Source: Streptococcus canis (GTDB lineage: Bacteria; Bacillota; Bacilli; Lactobacillales; Streptococcaceae). From it: DNA of 64,000 nt. Shown in pieces: positions 55,542 to 63,943 of this stretch. The stretch lies in assembly GCF_900636575.1 (NCBI RefSeq), contig NZ_LR134293.1, positions 741,001 to 805,000 on the forward strand. The letters run 5' to 3'. Within the stretch, counting starts at the first letter, position 1. Each line of letters opens with the position of its first letter. The notes beneath the pieces are model-generated. The model was not told the origin of the DNA. It saw nothing but the letters and a program-made list of their open reading frames with translations, and searched no databases. The position numbers and the translations under genes were made by a program.

Positions 55542-56885
55542 ATGGCTCATAGCGACTATGTATTTTTATTTCTGTCAATCATAGCCTATTATATGACAGA
55601 ACTTTATATTTTTTCCTTCTTGTCAGATATTAACCTACCGATTTGGAAACAGTTATTGGTCTTGGCTTTAGCCCTATTTTTTAATCAGTTTCCGTATTTA
55701 TCGCCGTTATTAATTGATCCTTTTTTGTTTCTCTTTATTTTAAAACAAGAAAATCATCACATTTCATCTCTAAAGTCACTCTTTTTGGCCTTTGCGCCCA
55801 GTGTCTTTATTGACCTTTTGTCACGCTTTATTGTGATTATTATCATTCCCTATATTTTTTTGACCAATGGTTTTTACGTGAATCATATTGTTGTTGATTT
55901 GTTGACTTACCTGATGATTTTCCCCAGCTTTGCTGTGATTAATTACCTAGTTGGTAAAGATTACAAAGTGATATTCCAAGCAGATTATTCGATGAGGTCT
56001 CGTAATTTCTATAAAATTTTACTGATTTTTATTGTGGCCTACTATGTGGATATTTTCATGATTTTAGGCTTTACGGATCCTTTTCTTCATTTTGACCATT
56101 CGCTTCTTGTCCCAACGTCTTATAAACTTTTGTTTTTGGTTTTCATGTTACTGTTGATTTACCTCTTATCTTACTTTAACCATAGGTCTAAAGAATACCT
56201 TAAAAATGAACTGAAAAAAGAGCAGCAGACCTATGTGGCCAATTTGGAAACCTATGGCAAACACCTTGAAAAACTCTATCGAGATGTACGGGTCTTCCAA
56301 AATGATTATTTAGATCGACTGGAGCAGCTAGGTCAAGCTATCAAGAGCGGCTCTATTAGTCATATTCAAACCATTTATGCCAAAACAGTCCATGAAGCCA
56401 ATGATTATTGGGATGATAAGCACTATAATATTTCCAAATTAGGGAAAATTGGCATTTCTTCCATAAAAAGTCTATTGTCAGCTAAAATTATCAATGCTGA
56501 AAAATCTGGCATTGCTTTAAATGTAGAAGTTCCAGATATTATTGAAAGTACCTATATTTCTGAACTAGATTTGCTGCTGTTGATGTCTATTTTTTGTGAC
56601 AATGCTATCGAGGCAGCTTTGGAAGCAAAGGAACCTCGCATGTCCATCGCCTATTTTTTACTAGATGATCAACAGGTTTTTGTAGTGACCAACAGCACCA
56701 AGGGAAAGGTTGATATTAGCAAAGTTTTTGAGGAAGGTTATTCTTCTAAAGGTTCAGGTCGTGGTATTGGCCTTGCAAATGCTCAGCGTATTCTTCAAAA
56801 ATACCCTCAATTGGGTTTACGAACCAAAAGTTATCGCAAACAGTTTAGTCAAACCTTGACAATTCCCAAAGTGGAGGTTAACTAG
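55542..56885 (+). CDS. fasB: Sensor histidine kinase FasB (lacks canonical phospho-histidine)
   Basis: 447 residues, HPK10/AgrC-like: about six to seven N-terminal membrane segments (to residue 210), then a cytoplasmic kinase part. The ATPase domain has an N-box (FCDNAIEAALEA) and a full glycine lid (GSGRGIGLANAQ). At the phospho-acceptor position the sequence is RVFQNDYLDRL, with Asn254 where AgrC-type kinases have His (RHDY). FasBCA controls the small RNA FasX and, through it, streptokinase and adhesins in S. pyogenes. It is followed directly by fasC. Confidence 0.93.
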   Translation: MAHSDYVFLFLSIIAYYMTELYIFSFLSDINLPIWKQLLVLALALFFNQFPYLSPLLIDPFLFLFILKQENHHISSLKSLFLAFAPSVFIDLLSRFIVIIIIPYIFLTNGFYVNHIVVDLLTYLMIFPSFAVINYLVGKDYKVIFQADYSMRSRNFYKILLIFIVAYYVDIFMILGFTDPFLHFDHSLLVPTSYKLLFLVFMLLLIYLLSYFNHRSKEYLKNELKKEQQTYVANLETYGKHLEKLYRDVRVFQNDYLDRLEQLGQAIKSGSISHIQTIYAKTVHEANDYWDDKHYNISKLGKIGISSIKSLLSAKIINAEKSGIALNVEVPDIIESTYISELDLLLLMSIFCDNAIEAALEAKEPRMSIAYFLLDDQQVFVVTNSTKGKVDISKVFEEGYSSKGSGRGIGLANAQRILQKYPQLGLRTKSYRKQFSQTLTIPKVEVN

Positions 56886-58169
56886 ATGAATTTGACACAC
56901 AGTATGTTTTTCTTCTATGTCACCATTTTTATTGATAGCTGGGTCATTTTTTCAAAGTCTTCAGGCATTAAGCTCAGTTGGAAGCGTTTGTGTCTGACAG
57001 GGCTAATGTTTATCATTGCAAATATGATGTTTGACAATCTGATTTTGATTGACCAATTCTTTTTTATCATTGTGAGTTTACTGTTTGCTCCTCAAAAGAA
57101 ATTATCCGAACATATTTTTAATGGTTTTTTTGCCATTATGATTGTTGAGTTGCTCTTTCGTGTGATTGGCTCCTTCTTTTTGCCCGTTGTTATAGGCTTT
57201 ACCATCAGTCAAATCAACAATGACCTCAGGCTGTTAGAACTGTGTTACCTTTGTGTTTTGCCGATGTTTTATCTTTTTAGCTACATTTTCAGCATTGACC
57301 TTAGCCTGCTCCGCTTTATCAGCGAAGATAAGATGAAAAAATGGGTTTTCTGGATGAACACTGCCATGTTTTCTTATTATTTCTTTGTGCATTTTTTGGT
57401 CAATGTGCAGAGCGACTTTTTAAGCCTTTACTTTCGCTGCCGCTCCATGTTGATTTTTATCTACTTAGCTATTTTAATCTGGGTGGTTGTCAAATTGGAC
57501 CGATTTGCCAAAGATCAATTATCACAAAAACTAGTTCAAGCTCAGAATGAACGTATTGGTTACCTCGAGAATTACAATCATTCCATTGAGCAACTTTATC
57601 AGGAAATCAGGACAGTCAAACACGATTCGGAAAATATCCTGATTAGTTTAAAAGATAGTATTGATAGTGGGGACATGACCTCCATTACCCAAGTCTATGA
57701 AACAGTTATCCAGCAATCGGCAACCTCCATGATGCGCAACAGTTATGAAGTGTCTTCTTTAGACAATATCCAAGAGGCTGTTATTCGCAGTGTTATGAAT
57801 TCCAAATTACTAGAGGCACAACATTATGGGATTAAGTTATATATTGATATTCCAGATGTGATTGATGATTTACCTATTAAGTTACTCGATTTAATTGTGC
57901 TCTTTACTGGCTTAGTGGATAATGCCATTGAGACAGCAAAAGGTAGCCGAAGGCCCTTCTTATCGATTGCCTACTTTAAACAAGATGGCAAACAATTTTT
58001 TATTATTGAAAATAGCACGAAAACGAACCGTATTAATATGGCAAGACTCTTTAATGTTCAGCAAAAGAGTCTGTCTCGCTTCTTTACAATCTTAAATGGT
58101 CATCCCCAAATAACGTTTTCGACTAAAAGCGATCATTACCGCTTGAGACAACTGTTAGAAATGAGATAA
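56886..58169 (+). CDS. fasC: Sensor histidine kinase FasC (lacks glycine lid)
   Basis: 427 residues, paralogous to FasB: six or so membrane segments (to about 205), then a kinase part. The phospho-acceptor histidine is present (His246 in RTVKHDSENIL), and the N-box VDNAIETAKG is good, but the segment equivalent to the GxGxGL lid reads FNVQQKSLSRFF, with no glycines. It therefore looks unable to bind ATP normally alone. It begins one base after the fasB stop codon. Confidence 0.93.
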   Translation: MNLTHSMFFFYVTIFIDSWVIFSKSSGIKLSWKRLCLTGLMFIIANMMFDNLILIDQFFFIIVSLLFAPQKKLSEHIFNGFFAIMIVELLFRVIGSFFLPVVIGFTISQINNDLRLLELCYLCVLPMFYLFSYIFSIDLSLLRFISEDKMKKWVFWMNTAMFSYYFFVHFLVNVQSDFLSLYFRCRSMLIFIYLAILIWVVVKLDRFAKDQLSQKLVQAQNERIGYLENYNHSIEQLYQEIRTVKHDSENILISLKDSIDSGDMTSITQVYETVIQQSATSMMRNSYEVSSLDNIQEAVIRSVMNSKLLEAQHYGIKLYIDIPDVIDDLPIKLLDLIVLFTGLVDNAIETAKGSRRPFLSIAYFKQDGKQFFIIENSTKTNRINMARLFNVQQKSLSRFFTILNGHPQITFSTKSDHYRLRQLLEMR

Positions 58170-58172
58170 GGT

Positions 58173-58913
58173 ATGATGAATATTTTTATTCTTGAAGATG
58201 ATTTTATCCAGCAGACACGCATTGAGTCCGTGGTGGTGGCTATCTTGGAAGCAACTAAAATCCCTTGTAATCAGCTAGAAGTATTTTCAAATCCCCAAAA
58301 ATTATTTGAGAGCATTCAAGAAAGAGGAGACCATCAACTGTATTTTTTAGATATTGAGATTGGTGATGAGGCTCGTCGTGGGCTTGAGTTAGCAGTAGAT
58401 ATCCGGCAAAAAGATCCCAATGCAGTGATTGTTTTTGTGACCACTCATTCTGAATTTGCACCTATTTCCTTCAAATATAAGGTTTCTGCTCTGGATTTTA
58501 TTGATAAGGCGGCAGATAAGGAGCAGTTCAAGGAACAAATTGAAGACTGTATTCGCTACACCTATGAGATGATGTCAAGTCGGGAATCTGAAGATATATT
58601 TTTGTTTGAAACGCCCCAGACCAGATTAAAGCTACCCTACAAAGATATTTTATACTTTGCCACAGCAACTACGCCCCACAAGGTGTGTTTGTGGACCCAG
58701 ACGGAGAGACTGGAATTCTATGGTAATTTATCTGAAATACAGGCCGTTGCTCCTAAGCTTTTCTTATGTCATAGGTCCTACTTGGTCAATCTTGATAGGG
58801 TTGTCCGCATTGACAAGGCCAAGCAGCTGCTTTATTTTGAAAATGGGGATTCCTGCATGGTTTCACGTTTGAAAATGAAATGTCTTTTTGAAAAATGGGA
58901 GTCCCTTCATTAA
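58173..58913 (+). CDS. fasA: Response regulator FasA, LytTR family
   Basis: 246 residues. N-terminal receiver (EDD acidic pair, phospho-acceptor Asp in LYFLDIEIGDEARRG, Lys near VSALDFIDKA) and C-terminal LytTR DNA-binding domain (ETPQTRLKLPYKDILYF-type start, CHRSYLVNLDRVVRI). It activates fasX. Two ATGs are adjacent (58173 and 58176); the second is better spaced from the weak AAGG. Confidence 0.94.
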   Translation: MMNIFILEDDFIQQTRIESVVVAILEATKIPCNQLEVFSNPQKLFESIQERGDHQLYFLDIEIGDEARRGLELAVDIRQKDPNAVIVFVTTHSEFAPISFKYKVSALDFIDKAADKEQFKEQIEDCIRYTYEMMSSRESEDIFLFETPQTRLKLPYKDILYFATATTPHKVCLWTQTERLEFYGNLSEIQAVAPKLFLCHRSYLVNLDRVVRIDKAKQLLYFENGDSCMVSRLKMKCLFEKWESLH

Positions 58914-58931
58914 AAATAAAGAAAAAAGATA

Positions 58932-58998
58932 ACATTTTAGGACGAAAAAGCAACATTTCAGGAAATGATGACCTCATCAGGATATTTTCAGCTATAAT
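58932..58998 (+). promoter_or_regulatory. fasX promoter with LytTR direct repeats (probable FasA site)
   Basis: ACATTTTAG (58932-58940) and ACATTTCAG (58953-58961), 9-bp direct repeats with a 12-bp gap, centred about 60 bp before the predicted start. The -10 TATAAT is at 58993-58998 and there is no recognisable -35, as expected for an activator-dependent promoter. The repeats agree with the general LytTR pattern ACAxTTxAG. Confidence 0.75.
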
Positions 58999-59004
58999 AG
59001 CTAG

Positions 59005-59211
59005 TGTAAATAAAGATCTACGAAATCATCAGTTTATCGGGTGGTCAATCCCCAATTCAATCAAAATATTATTTTCTCTCTCTCCATAAACAGGATAGTA
59101 TTTTTGATATGATGACTCGGTATGCGACATGATCATTTCAGTTGTCTTTGTTTGGATATCACATTAGCTGATTGTAAGATCAGTATCAAGACCCGGCTTG
59201 CCGGGTTTTTT
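59005..59211 (+). ncRNA. fasX: FasX small regulatory RNA
   Basis: Directly downstream of fasA, an independent promoter (-10 at 58993-58998) and a strong terminator (ACCCGGC/GCCGGGT plus Ts, 59190-59211) delimit a transcript of about 207 bases without a conserved protein, matching the known length (about 205 nt) and position of FasX. FasX base-pairs with the 5' end of ska mRNA and with adhesin mRNAs in S. pyogenes; that function is from the literature on this RNA, not visible here. Confidence 0.9.
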
Positions 59212-59213
59212 GT

Positions 59214-59969
59214 TTATGTGGCTTTAAGCCCGTCTCGCTCCGATAGGTGCGAGACAAATAAACCACCCGCTATGCGGGTGCGCATCAGATGTTATACAAA
59301 AAAATCTCCAAACGCGATACAATAAGGGTGTTCAAGCCAACTGTAAAGCGAAAGGAGACAATAATATGGCACAAAAGGCACATAGTTTATCACACACAAA
59401 GTGGATGTGTAAATATCACATTATGTTTACACCTAAGTATAGACGAAAAGTTATTTATAATCAATATAGAAACAGTTTAGGCGAGATATTTCGCCGATGA
59501 TGCAGTTACAAAGGAGTGGAAATTATAGAAGGACATCTGATGCCAGACCATGTTCATATGTTAGTGAGCATTCCACCACGAATAAGTGTATCAAGTTTCA
59601 TGGGGTATTTAAAAGGTAAAAGTGCTTTAATGATGTTTGATAAACACGCCAACTTAAAATACAAATTTGGGAATCGACATTTTTGGGCAGAGGGCTATTA
59701 CGTGAGTACAGTTGGTCTCAATGAAGCCACCATAAAGAAATATATTCAAGAGCAGGAAAAACATGATATAGCACTTGATAAGTTGAGTGTGAAAGAATAT
59801 GAGGATCCCTTTAGGGATAGTGGCAAGTAGTACAACTGCCTCTTTAAGAGGCTAGTGACGAGTCAAGAGCAGCGAGGCTTGAACAAAGTGAAAGCCAGCG
59901 TCTTTAGGCGCTGGCTGGTGATGTGGGCTTATAGCCCCGGTTCAAACCACCCGTCTAACGGGTGGTCAT
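59214..59969 (+). mobile_element. IS200-family element with inactivated transposase
   Basis: One Y1-transposase gene (59366-59830) flanked by subterminal hairpins typical of IS200: CACCCGC/GCGGGTG near 59264-59280 and ACCACCCGT/ACGGGTGGT near 59947-59967, with another strong hairpin GCCAGCG/CGCTGGC at about 59894-59916. There are no terminal inverted repeats, as expected of this family. Outer limits are approximate. It sits immediately after the fasX terminator. Confidence 0.75.
59366..59830 (+). pseudogene. tnpA: IS200-type transposase TnpA with in-frame stop
   Basis: 155 codons in one frame from ATG 59366 (AGGAG upstream) to TAG, broken only by TGA at codon 45 (59498-59500). The HUH motif is in HLMPDHVHMLVSIPP and the catalytic tyrosine in the GYYVSTVG/NEATIKKYI region. 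The missing residue is probably Leu (TTA changed to TGA), so the gene is a recent single-mutation pseudogene unless the stop is read through. Confidence 0.85.
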
Positions 59970-60212
59970 GTTTTCCCTCGTTTTGAAACCTTGGTTGATA
60001 TTTTGAGAAAGCTACCCTATTTGTTCAAAGAATTGGCTCTTTTTTAGGAGAGAAATGCTTATTTGATGAGAGGATTTTGTCCTGACTAGGTCGCTGAGGG
60101 CTTGAAAAAAGAAAATATTATGAGAATAAGGCTTAATCTAAAAGGGTTAGGGCTTTTTAATTTTTTAAGGGATGTGGTATAATGATAATAATTTAGATTA
60201 TGGAGTTAAGTT

Positions 60213-60572
60213 TTGAAGAAGACCTATCGTGTCAAGCGTGAGAAAGATTTCCAGGCCATTTTTAAGGCTGGCAAAAGCATGGCAAATCGAAAATTTGTCA
60301 TTTATCATTTAAAAAAAGACCAAAAACACTTCAGAGTGGGGATTTCTGCTGGTAAAAAATTAGGAAATGCAGTGTCCAGAAATGCTGTTAAACGTAGGAT
60401 TCGTCATGTTCTTATGGCTCTAGGAGATCAGTTAAAGTCAGAAGATTTTGTGGTGATTGCCCGCAAGGGTGTTGAAACCTTAGATTATCATGAGCTTCAA
60501 CAAAATTTACATCATGTTTTAAAGTTAGCGCAGTTGCTTGAGGAAGGTTTTGAGAGTGAAGAAAAAAATTAA
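60213..60572 (+). CDS. rnpA: Ribonuclease P protein component
   Basis: 119-residue basic protein that assists the P RNA in tRNA 5' maturation. The RNR signature is [20 protein letters not shown]. The start is TTG at 60213 with TGGAG upstream, giving the usual [12 protein letters not shown] beginning. Its end overlaps yidC by 17 bp, so the two are co-translated. TATAAT at about 60178-60183 is the likely -10. Confidence 0.95.
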   Translation: MKKTYRVKREKDFQAIFKAGKSMANRKFVIYHLKKDQKHFRVGISAGKKLGNAVSRNAVKRRIRHVLMALGDQLKSEDFVVIARKGVETLDYHELQQNLHHVLKLAQLLEEGFESEEKN

Positions 60573-61365
60573 AATTGTAGGTTTAGTTCCCGTAGTCCTA
60601 TTATTAGTGGCCTGCGGCCGTGGTGAAGTAACTGCCCAATCAACCAGTGGTTGGGAGCAATTGGTTTACCTTTTTGCCAGAGCGATTCAATGGCTTTCCT
60701 TTGATGGGTCAATCGGGGTAGGTATTATTCTCTTTACCCTCATCATTCGTCTCTTACTCATGCCTTTGTTTAACATGCAAATCAAATCTAGCCAGAAGAT
60801 GCAAGACATCCAACCTGAACTTAGGGAGTTGCAAAAGAAATACGCTAGCAAGGATGCAGAGACACGCATGATATTGGCTGAAGAAAGTCAGGCTCTCTAC
60901 AAAAAATACGGAGTCAATCCATATGCCAGTCTTTTGCCTCTCTTGATTCAAATGCCAGTTATGATTGCTCTTTTCCAAGCTTTGACGCGCGTGCCTTTCT
61001 TGAAAACAGGAACCTTCTTGTGGGTTGAATTGGCACAACATGACCATTTGTATATTTTGCCGATTTTGGCAGCTGTCTTTACTTTCTTGTCCACTTGGTT
61101 GACCAATTTAGCTGCCAAGGAAAAGAACATGATGATGGCCATTATGATTTATGTGATGCCACTGATGATCTTTTTCATGGGCTTCAATTTGGCCAGCGGG
61201 GTTGTGCTCTATTGGGCGGTATCTAATGCTTTCCAAGTGGTTCAACTATTATTATTAAACAATCCCTTTAAGATTATTGCGGAAAGACAGCGTCTTGCGA
61301 CTGAAGAAAAAGAGCGTCGCCTTCGTGAACGTCGTGCTCGTAAAAAAGCAATGAAGAGAAAATAG
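60556..61365 (+). CDS. yidC: Membrane protein insertase YidC/OxaA
   Basis: About 269 residues. Inserts and folds membrane proteins with or without SecYEG. Lipoprotein signal with lipobox LVAC (Cys about residue 20), then five membrane segments ([47 protein letters not shown]), and a basic C-terminal tail that contacts ribosomes. The GTG at 60556 is chosen because AGGAAGG lies 8 bp upstream; the frame is open to TTG 60538. Confidence 0.93.
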   Translation: MKKKIKIVGLVPVVLLLVACGRGEVTAQSTSGWEQLVYLFARAIQWLSFDGSIGVGIILFTLIIRLLLMPLFNMQIKSSQKMQDIQPELRELQKKYASKDAETRMILAEESQALYKKYGVNPYASLLPLLIQMPVMIALFQALTRVPFLKTGTFLWVELAQHDHLYILPILAAVFTFLSTWLTNLAAKEKNMMMAIMIYVMPLMIFFMGFNLASGVVLYWAVSNAFQVVQLLLLNNPFKIIAERQRLATEEKERRLRERRARKKAMKRK

Positions 61366-61376
61366 GAGTTTAGGTT

Positions 61377-62285
61377 ATGGCATTATTTACAGGAAAAACG
61401 GTCGAGGAAGCTATCGAAAAAGGCCTCCAAGAGTTGGAGTTATCACGTCTTAAAGCGCATATTACGGTCATTTCAAAAGAGAAGAAGGGCTTCCTAGGCT
61501 TTGGTAAAAAACCAGCCCAAGTTGCTATCGAAGGTATTAGCGATAAGACAGTCTACAAGGCCGATAAAAAAGCCACTCGTGGTGTTCCAGACGATATTAA
61601 TCGTCAGAATGCTCCAGTGGTCAATCCTGCTGAAGTGGAACTTGAGGAGATAAAAACTGCTCAAGAGATGGCGGTGGAAAATGATAAAGTAGTCAGTTTA
61701 ACACCCGAAAATAGTCCAGCTCAGGTTTCTAATACCCCTGTTAAAGAGGTGGAAGATACAGTTCCAATGTCATCTCCTGTTGAGGGGGCGCAGGCTAGCC
61801 AAGGTGTTAGTGATGACAGCTTGAGTAAGGATATTGCAAAAGCTGCTCAAGAAGTTTCTGATTATGTGACTAAAATCATTTACGAAATGGATATTGAAGT
61901 TTCTATCGAAACCAGTAATAACCGTCGTCAAATCAATCTACAAATTGAAACACCAGAAGCGGGTCGTGTGATTGGTTATCATGGTAAGGTGTTGAAGTCC
62001 CTTCAGCTGTTGGCGCAAAACTTCTTGCACGATCGTTATTCCAAGAATTTTTCAGTATCCTTGAATGTGCATGATTATGTTGAACATCGCACAGAAATCT
62101 TGATTGACTTTACCCAGAAGGTTGCTAAACGTGTCTTGGAGTCTGGTCAAGATTATACCATGGATCCTATGAGCAATAGTGAGCGTAAAATTGTTCACAA
62201 AACGGTTTCAACCATTAGAGGTGTTGATAGTTATTCCGAAGGGAATGACCCTAACCGCTATGTGGTGGTAACATTATCAGAATAA
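61377..62285 (+). CDS. jag: RNA-binding protein Jag/KhpB
   Basis: 302 residues: N-terminal Jag-N domain (MALFTGKTVEEAIEKG to KKGFLGFGKKPAQV), an acidic low-complexity linker (about 60-155), a KH domain (GRVIGYHGKVLKSLQLLAQNF) cited here for its GYHGK loop, and a C-terminal R3H domain (MSNSERKIVHKTVS). In streptococci it pairs with KhpA in RNA binding and cell-division control. It follows yidC by 11 bp. Confidence 0.93.
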   Translation: MALFTGKTVEEAIEKGLQELELSRLKAHITVISKEKKGFLGFGKKPAQVAIEGISDKTVYKADKKATRGVPDDINRQNAPVVNPAEVELEEIKTAQEMAVENDKVVSLTPENSPAQVSNTPVKEVEDTVPMSSPVEGAQASQGVSDDSLSKDIAKAAQEVSDYVTKIIYEMDIEVSIETSNNRRQINLQIETPEAGRVIGYHGKVLKSLQLLAQNFLHDRYSKNFSVSLNVHDYVEHRTEILIDFTQKVAKRVLESGQDYTMDPMSNSERKIVHKTVSTIRGVDSYSEGNDPNRYVVVTLSE

Positions 62286-62292
62286 CAGCCTA

Positions 62293-62323
62293 ATCTTGTA
62301 ACAACTTGTTACAAGATTTTTTT
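62293..62323 (+). terminator. Terminator of rnpA-yidC-jag
   Basis: ATCTTGTAAC pairs with GTTACAAGAT around AACTT, followed by seven Ts. Confidence 0.9.
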
Positions 62324-62419
62324 GTTAAAAAAGGTGTCACAGAGTTGTAAGCGTTTGTTGGAAGGTAAGGAGAGGGTCAAAAAATAGGGGGAGAAGCTCA
62401 GATAGCTGATTAAAAAGGG

Positions 62420-62521
62420 AGAAAATCTCAACCAGTTGAGGTCAAGAATGGCATAGCCATCGTGATTTTACTTGCTATAATCTTGTTTGCTATTTTTGCT
62501 AAGAATGGCTGCAAGAAATAA
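62420..62521 (+). pseudogene. Remnant encoding a short membrane peptide
   Basis: An open stretch without a start codon reads RKSQPVEVKNG, then the hydrophobic IAIVILLAIILFAIFA, then KNGCKK and TAA. It may be the C-terminus of a lost small membrane protein or peptide formerly controlled by the adjacent LytTR system. Confidence 0.3.
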
Positions 62522-62549
62522 AATTTCCAGAAAACCAGACATCATTTGA

Positions 62550-62579
62550 ACCGCTTACCTCAAAAATGGAACCTCTTAG
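62550..62579 (+). promoter_or_regulatory. LytTR-type direct repeats upstream of the decayed LytTR gene
   Basis: ACCGCTTAC (62550-62558) and ACCTCTTAG (62571-62579), again offset by exactly 21 bp, with a spacer (CTCAAAAATGGA) resembling that at 51591-51602 (CTTCAAAAAATG). No good -10 is found at the expected distance (around 62612), so the promoter may also have decayed. Confidence 0.55.
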
Positions 62580-62649
62580 CTGACAGTTGCCCTCAGAGCA
62601 TCCATTTTTTGAGATGGTGTGGGTAAGAAAGAAATGAAGGGGATTAGCG

Positions 62650-63082
62650 ATGAAGTGGCTATTTAAAGAAAACAAAGCGCAGAACGATTTGGTTTTGACT
62701 ATTGAGAAAGCACAAGTATGATAGAGAAGTGTCAGATTTGCTAGTCTATTTGGAAACGTTCAAGTCATGAAAATAGATGTTATTGCGGTTAAGTCCGATG
62801 ACGACATTTATTTGCTGAAAATAGAGGAGATTATTGCCCTCCAAGTTGATGGGGACTCTCATGACTAGAGATAACTCCTACCGCATGCGGGAACGCCTGT
62901 ACAAGATGAAGGACCGTTTACCCACTGATCAATTTATTCAAGTATCCAAACAGGCTTTGATTCATTTGGATTACTTGCAGATGATGGAAGCTTCTTTTTC
63001 TGGCAATATGCTAGCTATTTTAACCAACAGGACCAAAATGGTCATTAGCCGTCGTTACGTGAAAAATCTAGAAGAAAAATGA
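62650..63082 (+). pseudogene. LytTR-domain regulator, frameshifted
   Basis: Pieces of one LytTR regulator occur in alternating frames: MKWLFKENKAQNDLVLTIEK (from 62650), DREVSDLLVYLETFKS (62720), MKIDVIAVKSDDDIYLLKIE (62767) and RDNSYRMRERLYKMKD to NRTKMVISRRYVKNLEEK (in the frame of 62834, ending at 63082). Three frame changes are needed to join them (near 62717, 62766 and 62855), so the gene is dead. The intact LytTR core at the 3' end could still be made from an internal start, but would lack its N-terminal half. Confidence 0.8.
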
Positions 63083-63101
63083 GGATTGTGAGGGAGAAAA
63101 A

Positions 63102-63488
63102 ATGAAAAAAGTCATTCACATGTATTTCTATGGTGTCGGTATAGGGGGGATCATTTATAGTCTTTCTTTAATGGTCGCAGGGATCAAAACTCAAACCGCC
63201 TCAAAAATGGTATCCTGTTTAGTTTTTAGTGGTTTGATGGGACTAGCTTCACTCTATTATGATATTGAGAACTGGTCATTCTTGCAAAAAAGTGCTTGTC
63301 ATTTTTTAACCACGGTTCTTATTGTTTTTGCCATGAATACCTATAATCATTGGCTATCGCCGCAAGAATATCTAGGTTTTTTCCTAGAATTTTCGTTCAT
63401 CTATCTCATTATTTGGCTTTGCATTTACGTCTTGAATTATCGTAGCAGTCAAGCTATCAATCAAAAATTGCGGGAAAGGCAAAGGTAG
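63102..63488 (+). CDS. DUF3021-family membrane protein, partner of a LytTR regulator
   Basis: 128 residues with four membrane segments; the DUF3021 family is the usual membrane inhibitor paired with LytTR regulators in LytTR regulatory systems (HdrM/BrsM type). GGGAG precedes the ATG. It is intact although its regulator partner is frameshifted, leaving an orphan inhibitor. Confidence 0.85.
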   Translation: MKKVIHMYFYGVGIGGIIYSLSLMVAGIKTQTASKMVSCLVFSGLMGLASLYYDIENWSFLQKSACHFLTTVLIVFAMNTYNHWLSPQEYLGFFLEFSFIYLIIWLCIYVLNYRSSQAINQKLRERQR

Positions 63489-63528
63489 GTAGAAAAAAGC
63501 AGTTGCCAAAACAAATGGGAAATATACC

Positions 63529-63557
63529 TTGACAAGCAGTGTGATTTCTTATAAAAT
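63529..63557 (+). promoter_or_regulatory. rpmH promoter
   Basis: TTGACA (63529-63534), 17-bp spacer, TAAAAT (63552-63557), then a leader of about 70 bases. Confidence 0.8.
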
Positions 63558-63632
63558 ATTATGGTATGTTTAGTAACTGATATCACAAATAGCCGGCTAA
63601 ACGAATACAAAATCTATGAGGAGGTATTCACT

Positions 63633-63767
63633 GTGAAACGTACTTATCAACCAAGTAAAATCCGTCGTCAACGTAAACACGGGTTCCGTCACCGTATGTC
63701 AACTAAAAACGGACGTCGCGTGCTTGCTGCACGTCGTCGTAAAGGACGTAAAGTATTATCAGCTTAA
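63633..63767 (+). CDS. rpmH: 50S ribosomal protein L34
   Basis: 44-residue basic ribosomal protein, [17 protein letters not shown] to KGRKVLSA, the standard L34 sequence. The start is GTG at 63633 with GAGGAGG upstream; the frame is open 72 bp further but those codons are not part of L34. In streptococci it lies downstream of jag instead of directly before rnpA. Confidence 0.97.
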
Positions 63768-63790
63768 TTGCAAAGAATACAATTAAAGTA

Positions 63791-63822
63791 AACCAAGAGT
63801 GCTCGAGGCTCTTGGTTTTTTG
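63791..63822 (+). terminator. Terminator of rpmH
   Basis: AACCAAGAG pairs with CTCTTGGTT, followed by Ts. Confidence 0.85.
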
Positions 63823-63911
63823 TTTGTCAGCCTGCCCTTGATATTTACTGTTATCAGAAACCTTTCTCACCACGTTTATTAGAAAAGAATGCAGGACACG
63901 TTTTGGTTTAT

Positions 63912-63943
63912 CAGGGCGTTAATGGCGCTTTTTTAACGCTCTG
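63912..63943 (+). other. Strong hairpin after rpmH, unassigned
   Basis: CAGGGCGTTAA pairs with TTAACGCTCTG (11 bp, one G-U) around a 10-base loop. No T-run follows; no gene was seen in 63823-64000. Confidence 0.35.

Noticed and set aside
59122..59325. 67-codon open frame over fasX and the IS200 left end
   Set aside because: Spans the FasX terminator hairpin and the IS boundary; no ribosome site, so not a gene.
62346..62359. cre-like TGTAAGCGTTTGTT downstream of jag
   Set aside because: The 3' half is poor and no promoter or intact gene is near enough to be controlled by it.
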